In this document: in pieces, positions 1-5,007 of the stretch
Layout of the letters: the number at the start of each line of letters is the position of its first letter
How positions within the stretch are numbered: position 1 is the stretch's first letter
Assembly: GCA_002358965.1 (NCBI GenBank)
Contig: DEPW01000049.1
Coordinates: 1,004 to 6,010, forward strand
DNA: 5,007 nucleotides
Source: Bacteroidales bacterium UBA3382
GTDB lineage: Bacteria; Bacteroidota; Bacteroidia; Bacteroidales; UBA932
Reading direction: 5' to 3'
Notes under the pieces: model-generated
What the model was told of the DNA's origin: nothing
What the model saw: the letters and a program-made list of their open reading frames with translations, nothing else
The model's database searches: none
Made by a program: the position numbers and the translations under genes

Positions 1-1005
1 GCCTGTTCGTCCGCTGCGGTGGGTGTAGAGTTCGGTTTCCTGAGGAAGGTTGTAATTGATTACATGCGAAAGGCCGGTTACATCGATTCCCCTTGCGGCT
101 ACATCCGTGGCGACGAGCAGATGCAGGGCCTTGCGTTTGAAGCGCCCCATCACATTGTCGCGCTGGGCTTGCGAAAGGTCTCCGTGGAGGGCGTCGGCAT
201 CGTAGCCGTCCCTTTGCAGGGCTTCGGAAATCTTCTGTGTTTCCTCCCTTGTCTTGCAGAACACGATTCCGTAAATGTCGGGGTTGAAGTCGGCTATGCG
301 TTTGAGGGCTTCGTAACGGTCTTCCTCCCTGATCATGTAATAGAAATGTTCCACATTTTCCGCTCCGGCGTTTCGCGTCCCCACTGTCACTATTTCCGGC
401 TCCTTCATGTAATTCCTCGCGATGGCCTCTACTTCTTTCGGAAGAGTCGCGGAGAACAGTAATGTACGCCTTTCCTTAGGGGCGGATTCGAGTATCGCGT
501 CCAGTTCGTCCTTGAAGCCCATGTCGAGCATTTCGTCGGCTTCGTCGAGGACGAGCGTGCCGATGTGCGAAATGTCGGCCTCCTCTCTCTTGATGATGTC
601 AAGCAGCCTTCCCGGAGTGGCGACTATGATATGGGCTCCCTTGCGCAGATCCCTTATCTGGCCCATGATCGAGGCTCCGCCGTAAAGCGAAACTATCCTT
701 ACTTCCTGCTTGTATTTCGAATAATTTTCCAGATCCTGGGTTATCTGTCTGCAAAGCTCCCTTGTCGGAGACAACACAAGCACCTGCGTCGTCTGGTCGG
801 AAGTGTCGAGATATTCGAGGACCGGCAGGCCGAAAGCGGCGGTCTTCCCCGTACCTGTCTGTGCCAGACATACGACATCATTGTCTTCTACTAAAAGTGT
901 GGGTATGATTCTGGCCTGCACAGGTGTCGGTTTCTCGAATCCCAATTCGGCCACTGCGTTGAGCAGTTCGTTCGAAAGCCCTAAATCTAAAAAACTGTTC
1001 TCCAT
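1..1005 (-). CDS. DEAD-box ATP-dependent RNA helicase, DeaD/CshA-like (partial, C-terminus beyond left edge)
   Basis: ATP-dependent RNA helicase, a cytoplasmic protein expected to unwind short RNA duplexes in ribosome assembly, mRNA decay or cold adaptation. The 335 visible residues contain almost the whole helicase core in order: Q motif with F23 and Q30 (GFEKPTPVQ), Walker A AQTGTGKT (48-55), motif Ia PTREL (80-84), TPGR (130-133), Walker B DEAD (154-157), SAT (185-187), motif IV around IVFCKT (247-252), motif V ATDVAARGID (299-308), and the start of motif VI HRSGRTG (329-335), where the window ends. The start is the ATG at 1005-1003: it gives the usual short lead-in to the Q motif and lies 25 nt downstream of a consensus -7 box. 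The N-terminal wording (FLDLGLSNELLNAVAELGF) resembles DeaD/CsdA and CshA more than RhlE, but these differ mainly in the C-terminal extension, which is not visible. The family is certain; the subfamily is an inference. Confidence 0.97.
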   Translation of the reverse strand, partial: MENSFLDLGLSNELLNAVAELGFEKPTPVQARIIPTLLVEDNDVVCLAQTGTGKTAAFGLPVLEYLDTSDQTTQVLVLSPTRELCRQITQDLENYSKYKQEVRIVSLYGGASIMGQIRDLRKGAHIIVATPGRLLDIIKREEADISHIGTLVLDEADEMLDMGFKDELDAILESAPKERRTLLFSATLPKEVEAIARNYMKEPEIVTVGTRNAGAENVEHFYYMIREEDRYEALKRIADFNPDIYGIVFCKTREETQKISEALQRDGYDADALHGDLSQAQRDNVMGRFKRKALHLLVATDVAARGIDVTGLSHVINYNLPQETELYTHRSGRTG

Positions 1006-1030
1006 TTGCTGTAAGTGAAAAAATTGGGCG

Positions 1031-1063
1031 CAAAGATAAGCAAAATACTTGATATTCCGCCAA
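1031..1063 (-). promoter_or_regulatory. Bacteroidota-type promoter for the DEAD-box helicase
   Basis: Read on the minus strand, TATCTTTG (1038-1031) matches the -7 consensus TAnnTTTG exactly. TTGG (1063-1060) lies 21 nt further upstream and is one base away from the -33 consensus TTTG. Transcription would start near 1024, leaving a leader of about 20 nt before the ATG at 1005. No Shine-Dalgarno is visible, as usual in this phylum. The call rests on motif and spacing only. Confidence 0.65.
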
Positions 1064-1103
1064 TAGGCAATAAAAATATTATGCGAAAGATATTTCGGGC
1101 GGT

Positions 1104-1136
1104 TTTGGGGATAATCCGTATTTTATGTTAATTTTG
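1104..1136 (+). promoter_or_regulatory. Bacteroidota-type promoter upstream of a small broken gene
   Basis: TTTG (1104-1107) and TAATTTTG (1129-1136) match the -33 and -7 consensus elements exactly, with a 21-nt spacer identical to that of the helicase promoter. It points right, divergent from the helicase promoter, and predicts a transcript starting near 1143. The only thing immediately downstream is the disrupted small reading frame at 1174-1301, followed by the regulator gene at 1355, so it may also supply read-through transcription to the regulator/rubrerythrin pair. Confidence 0.6.
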
Positions 1137-1173
1137 CCGGCAATATGACAAACCCGTTTTTAATTTTTCCCTT

Positions 1174-1301
1174 ATGAAGAAAATGTTTTTTATTGCGGCC
1201 TGCTGATAGGCGATACGGTCAAGGTCGGCTATGTCGGAGAATACGAGCCGGGAATCGGGGCGGAAAGCGTATCCGATGCAGTGAAAGATGATAAAGAATA
1301 A
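1174..1301 (+). pseudogene. Frame-disrupted small gene remnant of unknown function
   Basis: An ATG at 1174 opens a signal-peptide-like start (MKKMFFIAAC) and then meets tandem stops TGA TAG at 1204-1209. The -1 frame is open from 1164 to a TAA at 1299-1301 and encodes coding-looking residues (about GDTVKVGYVGEYEPG, then an acidic, charged end KDDKE). Joining the two frames with a single-base shift near 1186-1205 would give a protein of roughly 42 residues. A run of six T (1186-1191) is a natural site for an indel. A good promoter lies upstream (1104-1136). I do not recognise the family. It could be the leftover ends of a larger secreted or lipoprotein gene after internal deletion, a recent frameshift, or chance; the intact lead and tail favour a degraded gene. 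It cannot be assigned a function. Confidence 0.4.
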
Positions 1302-1333
1302 TTTTTATTATTAAAAACTTTTTATTATTTTTG
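1297..1333 (+). promoter_or_regulatory. Promoter and possible operator of the Fur-family regulator / rubrerythrin unit
   Basis: TATTTTTG at 1326-1333 matches the Bacteroidota -7 consensus TAnnTTTG. The expected -33 position holds only TTTT (1302-1305), so the upstream box is weak, as is common for promoters helped by an activator or tuned by a repressor. The stretch is almost pure A+T and contains a 6-bp inverted repeat AATAAT-TTTT-ATTATT (1297-1312) and an 11-bp direct repeat TTTTTATTATT at 1302-1312 and 1319-1329, the second copy lying on the -7 box. AT-rich inverted repeats over a promoter are typical of Fur/PerR operators, so autoregulation by the downstream gene is a reasonable inference, but this does not match the Bacillus Per box closely. 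Predicted start of transcription is near 1340. Confidence 0.5.
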
Positions 1334-1354
1334 CCGTGTCAAAATGAAAAACGG

Positions 1355-1780
1355 ATGAACGGGCACGGTACAGGAAACATAGTGGACAGATTGCGTTCGG
1401 CCGGTCTGAAAGTGACCAGCCAGCGCGTTGCCGTATACGGGGCTCTCGCTTCGTATGGGCATGCGACCGTGGATTCCATCGTCGCGAAAGTCCGTGAATC
1501 CCTTCCGGTCATAACCGTGGCCGCTGTCTACAACATACTTGAGACTATGGCCGATTCGGGCCTTGTCGGCAGGGTGGCTTCCACCGGCAAGATGGTCTAT
1601 GACATTACTCCGTCTTATCACGACCATCTGATTGTGGACGGTGGCAGTACGGTGCTGGATCTGGACGATCCGGCATTCAGGAGCCTGGTTGAGGAGTATT
1701 TGTCGCGTAAGCGGCTTTCCGGTTACAGGATAAAGGGCGCGAGGGTTTATGTGGATGCTGAAACTGAACAACGATTTTAA
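1355..1780 (+). CDS. Fur-family transcriptional regulator, PerR-like, lacking all cysteines
   Basis: A 141-residue DNA-binding metalloregulator, probably a peroxide- or iron-responsive repressor of the rubrerythrin gene that follows. The N-terminal winged helix carries the Fur-family signature (LRSAGLKVTSQRVAVYGAL, 13-31, then HATVDSIV and the recognition helix TVAAVYNILETM, 54-65). The C-terminal dimerisation half keeps H36, D83, H89, H91 and D102, which line up with the five regulatory metal ligands of Bacillus PerR (H37, D85, H91, H93, D104); the Asp at the last position is PerR-like rather than Fur-like. The two CxxC motifs of the structural zinc site are missing: the first pair is V94 and G97, and there is no cysteine anywhere. 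The start is ATG 1355. A TTG at 1331 in the same frame would add eight residues, but it lies inside the promoter -7 box. The stop is 33 bp before rubrerythrin, so the two are likely co-transcribed. Family is certain; PerR versus another Fur subgroup is inferred. Confidence 0.92.
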   Translation: MNGHGTGNIVDRLRSAGLKVTSQRVAVYGALASYGHATVDSIVAKVRESLPVITVAAVYNILETMADSGLVGRVASTGKMVYDITPSYHDHLIVDGGSTVLDLDDPAFRSLVEEYLSRKRLSGYRIKGARVYVDAETEQRF

Positions 1781-1813
1781 TACACGATTTACTAATTTTA
1801 AAAGTATTTGATT

Positions 1814-2353
1814 ATGGAACTCAAAGGATCAAGGACCGAGCAGAATCTCATGACTGCTTTTGCCGGTGAATCACAGGCAAGGAACAAGTACACTTACTAT
1901 GCTTCGAAAGCGAAGAAGGACGGTTATGTGCAGATAGCAAAGATATTCGAAGAGACTGCCGCTAATGAGATGGAGCATGCGAAGATATGGTTCAAACTGC
2001 TTCATGACGGTGAAATCCCTGAAACTCCGGCAAACCTTCTCGATGCCGCAAAAGGTGAAAATTACGAGTGGACCGAGATGTATGCCGAATTTGCAAAGGT
2101 CGCAAAAGAAGAAGGCTTTACCCGCATAGCCTATCTCTTCGAGGCTGTCGGCAAGATAGAGAAGGAGCATGAAGAGCGTTATCGCAAGCTTCTCGCAAAT
2201 GTGGAAGGCGGTCTCGTTTTCTCACGCGAAGGCGATGTCATCTGGCAGTGCTCTAACTGCGGACACATCCACATAGGCAAGAAGGCTCCTGAGAAATGCC
2301 CTGTCTGCGACCATCCTAAGGCATTCTTCGAAATCAAGGCCGAGAACTATTAA
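1814..2353 (+). CDS. rbr: Rubrerythrin (diiron peroxidase with C-terminal rubredoxin domain)
   Basis: A cytoplasmic non-haem iron peroxidase that reduces hydrogen peroxide to water with electrons passed from NAD(P)H via rubredoxin-type carriers; a main peroxide defence of strict anaerobes. The 179 residues have the usual length. The ferritin-like four-helix domain (about 1-130) supplies the diiron ligands E19, E52 and H55 (ExxH), E85 and E88, and E116 and H119 (ExxH). These correspond to the E20, E53, H56, E94, E97, E127, H130 set of the Desulfovibrio protein. The rubredoxin-like domain binds one Fe through C146/C149 and C162/C165 (CSNCG ... CPVCD). Nothing essential is missing. The start is the ATG at 1814, preceded by an in-frame TTG that has no support. 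It follows the PerR-like gene by 33 bp with no strong promoter in the gap, so it is probably transcribed with it and repressed by its product. Confidence 0.98.
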   Translation: MELKGSRTEQNLMTAFAGESQARNKYTYYASKAKKDGYVQIAKIFEETAANEMEHAKIWFKLLHDGEIPETPANLLDAAKGENYEWTEMYAEFAKVAKEEGFTRIAYLFEAVGKIEKEHEERYRKLLANVEGGLVFSREGDVIWQCSNCGHIHIGKKAPEKCPVCDHPKAFFEIKAENY

Positions 2354-2400
2354 TAGCGCGCTTTGTCCAATAGACGGTTCCCTTGTGAGCCGGTGCATCG

Positions 2401-2434
2401 TGGCGGAAGACTCTCTTACGGATGTCGTCCGCCA
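2401..2434 (+). terminator. Hairpin after rubrerythrin, possible terminator
   Basis: TGGCGGA (2401-2407) and TCCGCCA (2428-2434) are perfect 7-bp inverted repeats; beyond an A/G mismatch the stem continues with GAC/GTC, leaving a loop of about 12 nt. A modestly T-rich stretch (TTGTGTTTTC) follows on the plus strand, so it could end the regulator/rubrerythrin transcript. No T-run follows on the minus strand, so it is less likely to terminate the convergent lipoate-ligase operon. The rest of the 140-bp convergent gap holds nothing else clear. Confidence 0.35.
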
Positions 2435-2493
2435 TTGTGTTTTCTCCTCTGCCTGTTCGGCTGACGGCTGTGTGGAAAGGCCTCGCGAAGGGG

Positions 2494-3516
2494 TCAGAAC
2501 ATCATGTCGGCGATTTGTTCGGGGCTTATCCCCGCGATGTATCTGTCAAGCCCGGCATGGCGGAGGGCGTCTGCAATGTAGGCCTTGTCGTAAGGGCAGT
2601 CTGTAAGGACGGCTTCGAGTTCTTCGGTCGGGGCTTCGAAGAAATAATCTCCCATGATGCTGATACCGGATATCTTGCCGGAGGAGATGTCGGCATATAT
2701 TTCGACAAGTCCTGTGGGGAATCTGCGTACGCGGCTGATGCTGTACTTCGGGGATCTTCCGTAATTCCAGCTGTCGAGTCCGTATTTTTCCTTTACGAGT
2801 CTGTCGATTGCTTCTGTGTCCGCGGCCGTGAATGCGTAAGCCTCAATCCCCGAATCCGAAAGCGCCTGCCTGTCGGCGAGCGCCGTGTCTTTCAGTCTTG
2901 AAATGAATGTTCCGATATCCATCGGCGATGGCAGGTGTTCGCAGATGTTGGTTACGCGGCTTCTGTTGGAGGATACCGCCTTGCCGATGAATTTTTCCGG
3001 GCGGGATTTGAGCGCTTCGGACAAATGTCCCACTGATGTGTCGAAGAGGATGCATCCGTGGCAAAGCACCCTGTCTTTCCAGATCGCTATCGCGTTTCCG
3101 GAAAATTTCCGGCCTCCTATGGTCAGGTCGTTCCTCCCTTCAAGCCTGGCATCGATGCCTGTCTGCCTGAGCGTATCTATGACCGGGCGGGTGAAGCGTC
3201 TGAATATGGCCAAAGTATCTTCGCCGTGCGCTTTCGAGCCGATGAATGTGAAATTTACATTTCCGAGGTCATGGAATACCGCTCCTCCTCCCGTGAGCCT
3301 GCGCACTACGGGGATGCCGTGCGAGACTACCCATTCGCGGTTGATTTCAGCGAGGGCGTTCTGGTTCTGCCCGATGATTACGGAGTCGGAGTTGCGCCAC
3401 AGTCTGAATACGGGGTTCGGGAAGTTTTTCAACAGGTACTCTTCAGCGGCGAGATTCCAATAAGGATCCGTCCCCTTGTCAGTGATGCACAGTACGGCCT
3501 TGTCATCCATTGGCAT
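2494..3516 (-). CDS. lplA: Lipoate-protein ligase A family protein
   Basis: Cytoplasmic enzyme that activates lipoate with ATP to lipoyl-AMP and transfers it to a lysine of lipoyl domains (2-oxoacid dehydrogenase E2 subunits, glycine-cleavage H protein), i.e. lipoate salvage. The 340 residues match the full two-domain length of E. coli LplA. The catalytic BPL/LplA/LipB domain (about 1-245) shows the lipoyl-AMP loop RRLTGGGAVFHD (72-83) continuing DLGNVNFTF, and GRKFSGNA (135-142) with K137 at the place of the catalytic lysine (K133 in E. coli). HGCILFD (153-159) follows. The C-terminal accessory domain spans about 246-340 (starting near YGLDSWNYG). Start: ATG 3516 gives the longest form; ATG 3510 (MDDKAVL) is equally possible. 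Either overlaps the end of the phosphatase gene (by 14 or 8 bp), which points to translational coupling as the last gene of the obg operon. Confidence 0.95.
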   Translation of the reverse strand: MPMDDKAVLCITDKGTDPYWNLAAEEYLLKNFPNPVFRLWRNSDSVIIGQNQNALAEINREWVVSHGIPVVRRLTGGGAVFHDLGNVNFTFIGSKAHGEDTLAIFRRFTRPVIDTLRQTGIDARLEGRNDLTIGGRKFSGNAIAIWKDRVLCHGCILFDTSVGHLSEALKSRPEKFIGKAVSSNRSRVTNICEHLPSPMDIGTFISRLKDTALADRQALSDSGIEAYAFTAADTEAIDRLVKEKYGLDSWNYGRSPKYSISRVRRFPTGLVEIYADISSGKISGISIMGDYFFEAPTEELEAVLTDCPYDKAYIADALRHAGLDRYIAGISPEQIADMMF

Positions 3517-4159
3517 GTTGTCTCTTTTGCGACATCTTTTTCTTGATGAAGTCTATGGCCAATGTGCATATTTTGTATGAGAGCCACCCGAAGAAGAGGC
3601 CGAACACCGTGCCGACCAGTATGTCCCCGAGATAATGTTTGCCGACATATATGCGGCTTATTGCCAGGAGCGCGGCCCATACATAGATGGCTATGGTGTA
3701 CCATTTCTTTCTGAATATCAGTGATGTCACCATAGCCCATCCGAAGGCGTTGGATGCATGTCCGGAGAAAAATCCGTAATATCCCCCCGTGCCTTCGAGT
3801 ATGCGCAGTCCGTTGCTGAGCATGTAGCTGTCGTGGCACGGACGCAGCCTTTCGATGCCGTTTTTGAACAGGTTGGCCGTCTGGTCGCACAGGAGCAGGG
3901 TGAGGCCCATGCCGAGCAGCACATAGATCAGCGAAGCCCAGGCATTGGTGAAATGCTTTTTCTTTTCCATGCCGGTGACGACCCCGTTCTTCCAGAATAC
4001 GAAGAAAATGGTTATCGCATACAGTGGAAACCATACCGGTATCTTGGAGAAAAATATCATTATCGAGTCTATGGCGCCTGAAGGCTGGTGCATATTGAGC
4101 CAGAGTGTTATGTCCTGGTCGAGATAATGGAGCTTTTCGAAAATCGTAAGTGGTGTCAT
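3503..4159 (-). CDS. PAP2-family membrane phosphatase (undecaprenyl- or lipid-phosphate phosphatase type)
   Basis: An integral inner-membrane acid phosphatase of the PAP2 superfamily, 218 residues. The three catalytic motifs are intact: KNGIERLRP (K99, R106, P107), FSGH (131-134, proton donor H134), and SRIYVGKHYLGD (R169, nucleophile H175, D179). Hydrophobic segments at about 33-57, 72-91, 137-149, 153-170 and 179-200 fit the multi-pass PAP2 fold with catalytic loops on the outer face; the C-terminus is a basic tail (KKKMSQKRQ). The family acts on lipid (di)phosphates such as undecaprenyl pyrophosphate, lipid A phosphates or phosphatidylglycerol phosphate; which one cannot be told here, though the size and single-domain architecture fit undecaprenyl-diphosphatase (BcrC-like) or lipid A phosphatases. 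The ATG at 4159 overlaps the TGA of obg as ATGA, and its own end overlaps lplA. Confidence 0.93.
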   Translation of the reverse strand: MTPLTIFEKLHYLDQDITLWLNMHQPSGAIDSIMIFFSKIPVWFPLYAITIFFVFWKNGVVTGMEKKKHFTNAWASLIYVLLGMGLTLLLCDQTANLFKNGIERLRPCHDSYMLSNGLRILEGTGGYYGFFSGHASNAFGWAMVTSLIFRKKWYTIAIYVWAALLAISRIYVGKHYLGDILVGTVFGLFFGWLSYKICTLAIDFIKKKMSQKRQHANG

Positions 4160-5007
4160 TCCGCGTCAGTGTTGTTAAGCGCTTTCCAAAGCATGTCTTT
4201 CAATTGTTTGAGTTCTTCGCCGCTCAACGACGAAATGAATATCGTCTCTATCCCTTTAGGTAAGGTCTTGGACAGCTGCTCCTTAAGTACATCGTCGAGC
4301 ATGTCGCTCTTTGATATGGCAAGCAGCCGCTGTTTGTGAAGCAGTTCGGGGTTGTATTTTTCGAGCTCTCCGAGCAATATCGAATACTCTTCAGCGATGT
4401 CGTTGCTGTCGGCCGGGATCATGAACAGCAGGACCGAGTTGCGTTCGATGTGTCTGAGGAAACGCAGTCCGAGTCCCTTCCCTTCGGCGGCGCCTTCGAT
4501 TATGCCCGGGATGTCGGCCATTACGAACGACTGGTCGTCATAGTATTCGACGATTCCGAGATTAGGCTCGAGGGTCGTGAAGGCATAGTCGGCTATCTTC
4601 GGTTTCGCTGCGGACAGTTTTGACAGCAGAGTGGATTTCCCTGCATTCGGGAAGCCGACCAGTCCTACATCGGCAAGGACTTTGAGTTCGAGTATGAACC
4701 ACCCTTCGCTTCCGGGTTCTCCCGGCTGCGCATATCTCGGCGTCTGGTTTGTCGGGCTTTTGAAGAATGCGTTTCCCATTCCTCCGCGTCCTCCCTGAAG
4801 CAGGATCCTCTCTTGGCCGGCATCTATGATTTCGAGGATCTTCTCGCCAGTTTCGGCATCCCTGGCAATCGTTCCGAGCGGTACTTCGAGCACTATGTCT
4901 TTGCCGTTCTTCCCTTTGCACATGTTGCCGCTGCCGTCGGCTCCGTGTTCCGCCTTGACATGTTTGCGGTATTTCAGGTGTATCAGCGTCCACAATTGGG
5001 GGTTGCC
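4156..5007 (-). CDS. obg: Obg-family GTPase (partial, N-terminus beyond right edge)
   Basis: Essential GTPase that binds the 50S ribosomal subunit and links ribosome assembly to (p)ppGpp and growth control. The frame is open to the window end, giving 283 visible residues; about 45 N-terminal residues are missing. First comes most of the glycine-rich Obg domain (LWTLIHLKYRKHVKAEHG, then GSGNMCKGKNGKD, and GGRGGMGN at 72-79). The GTPase domain follows: G1 GFPNAGKS (118-125), switch I FTTLEPNLG (143-151), G3 DIPGI (165-169), G4 as SKSD (232-235) in place of NKxD, and G5-like SSLSG (259-263). The protein ends soon after at DAE, so it lacks the C-terminal OCT domain seen in Bacillus and other Firmicutes Obg. 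It is the first visible gene of a minus-strand operon; its TGA overlaps the phosphatase ATG by four bases. The promoter is outside the window. The apparent start at 4995 is an internal leucine codon. Confidence 0.97.
   Translation of the reverse strand, partial: GNPQLWTLIHLKYRKHVKAEHGADGSGNMCKGKNGKDIVLEVPLGTIARDAETGEKILEIIDAGQERILLQGGRGGMGNAFFKSPTNQTPRYAQPGEPGSEGWFILELKVLADVGLVGFPNAGKSTLLSKLSAAKPKIADYAFTTLEPNLGIVEYYDDQSFVMADIPGIIEGAAEGKGLGLRFLRHIERNSVLLFMIPADSNDIAEEYSILLGELEKYNPELLHKQRLLAISKSDMLDDVLKEQLSKTLPKGIETIFISSLSGEELKQLKDMLWKALNNTDAE

Noticed and set aside
19..462. A 147-codon plus-strand frame opposite the helicase.
   Set aside because: All DEAD-box motifs lie on the minus strand here; the plus frame is a shadow of them.
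1325..1771. A 148-codon minus-strand open frame opposite the Fur-family gene.
   Set aside because: It is an antisense shadow: the plus strand has clear Fur-family motifs and metal ligands, while the minus frame shows no recognisable domain and lacks a promoter.
1793..1810. A separate rubrerythrin promoter in the 33-bp gap (TAATTTTA and a nearby TATTTG).
   Set aside because: TAATTTTA misses the last base of the -7 box and has no TTTG at the right distance; TATTTG lacks the spacing inside TAnnTTTG and lies too close to the ATG.
2885..3463. Plus-strand open frames of up to 192 codons opposite the lipoate ligase (also 2422-2901 and 3058-3546).
   Set aside because: They mirror a well-supported lplA gene in the same region; the translations look like antisense composition with no domain or membrane pattern.
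3429..4034. A 201-codon minus-strand frame overlapping the PAP2 phosphatase.
   Set aside because: Same strand but a different frame from the phosphatase, rich in His/Arg as expected from an out-of-frame reading; the PAP2 frame holds all catalytic motifs.
1..5007. CRISPR array, tRNA or rRNA gene, insertion sequence, phage or toxin-antitoxin genes.
   Set aside because: No regularly spaced repeats, no cloverleaf-like or rRNA stretches, no transposase or integrase motifs were seen on either strand; nearly all of the window is filled by housekeeping or stress genes.

Overview
The window looks like ordinary chromosome from an anaerobic member of the Bacteroidota, probably Bacteroidales. The main signs are TTTG / TAnnTTTG promoters (the Bacteroidota -33/-7 type), start codons without a convincing Shine-Dalgarno, AT-rich leaders in front of moderately GC-rich genes, and a rubrerythrin beside a Fur-family regulator. 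Genus cannot be assigned from the sequence alone.

Layout. (1) 1-1005, minus: the first 335 residues of a DEAD-box RNA helicase of the DeaD/CshA type, running off the left edge. (2) 1006-1354: a roughly 350-bp AT-rich intergenic region with divergent Bacteroidota-type promoters, a small frame-disrupted gene remnant (1174-1301) that still has a near-consensus promoter, and repeat-rich DNA over the promoter of the next gene. (3) 1355-2353, plus: a two-gene peroxide-defence unit, a PerR-like Fur-family regulator followed after 33 bp by rubrerythrin. (4) 2354-2493: a short convergent intergenic region with one hairpin. (5) 2494-5007, minus: a tightly coupled three-gene operon read obg (5' end outside the window) -> PAP2-type membrane phosphatase -> lipoate-protein ligase, whose genes overlap by 4 and 8-14 bp.

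How the genes work together. The regulator and rubrerythrin form one functional unit: a peroxide/metal sensor and a diiron peroxidase that removes H2O2 in strict anaerobes. The minus-strand operon joins a ribosome-associated GTPase, an envelope lipid phosphatase and a cofactor ligase; their overlaps indicate co-translation rather than one shared pathway.

I found no clear undescribed multi-gene system. The observations most worth a second look are the PerR-like protein, which keeps all five regulatory-metal ligands but has no cysteine at all, and the promoter-bearing broken small gene between the helicase and the regulator.
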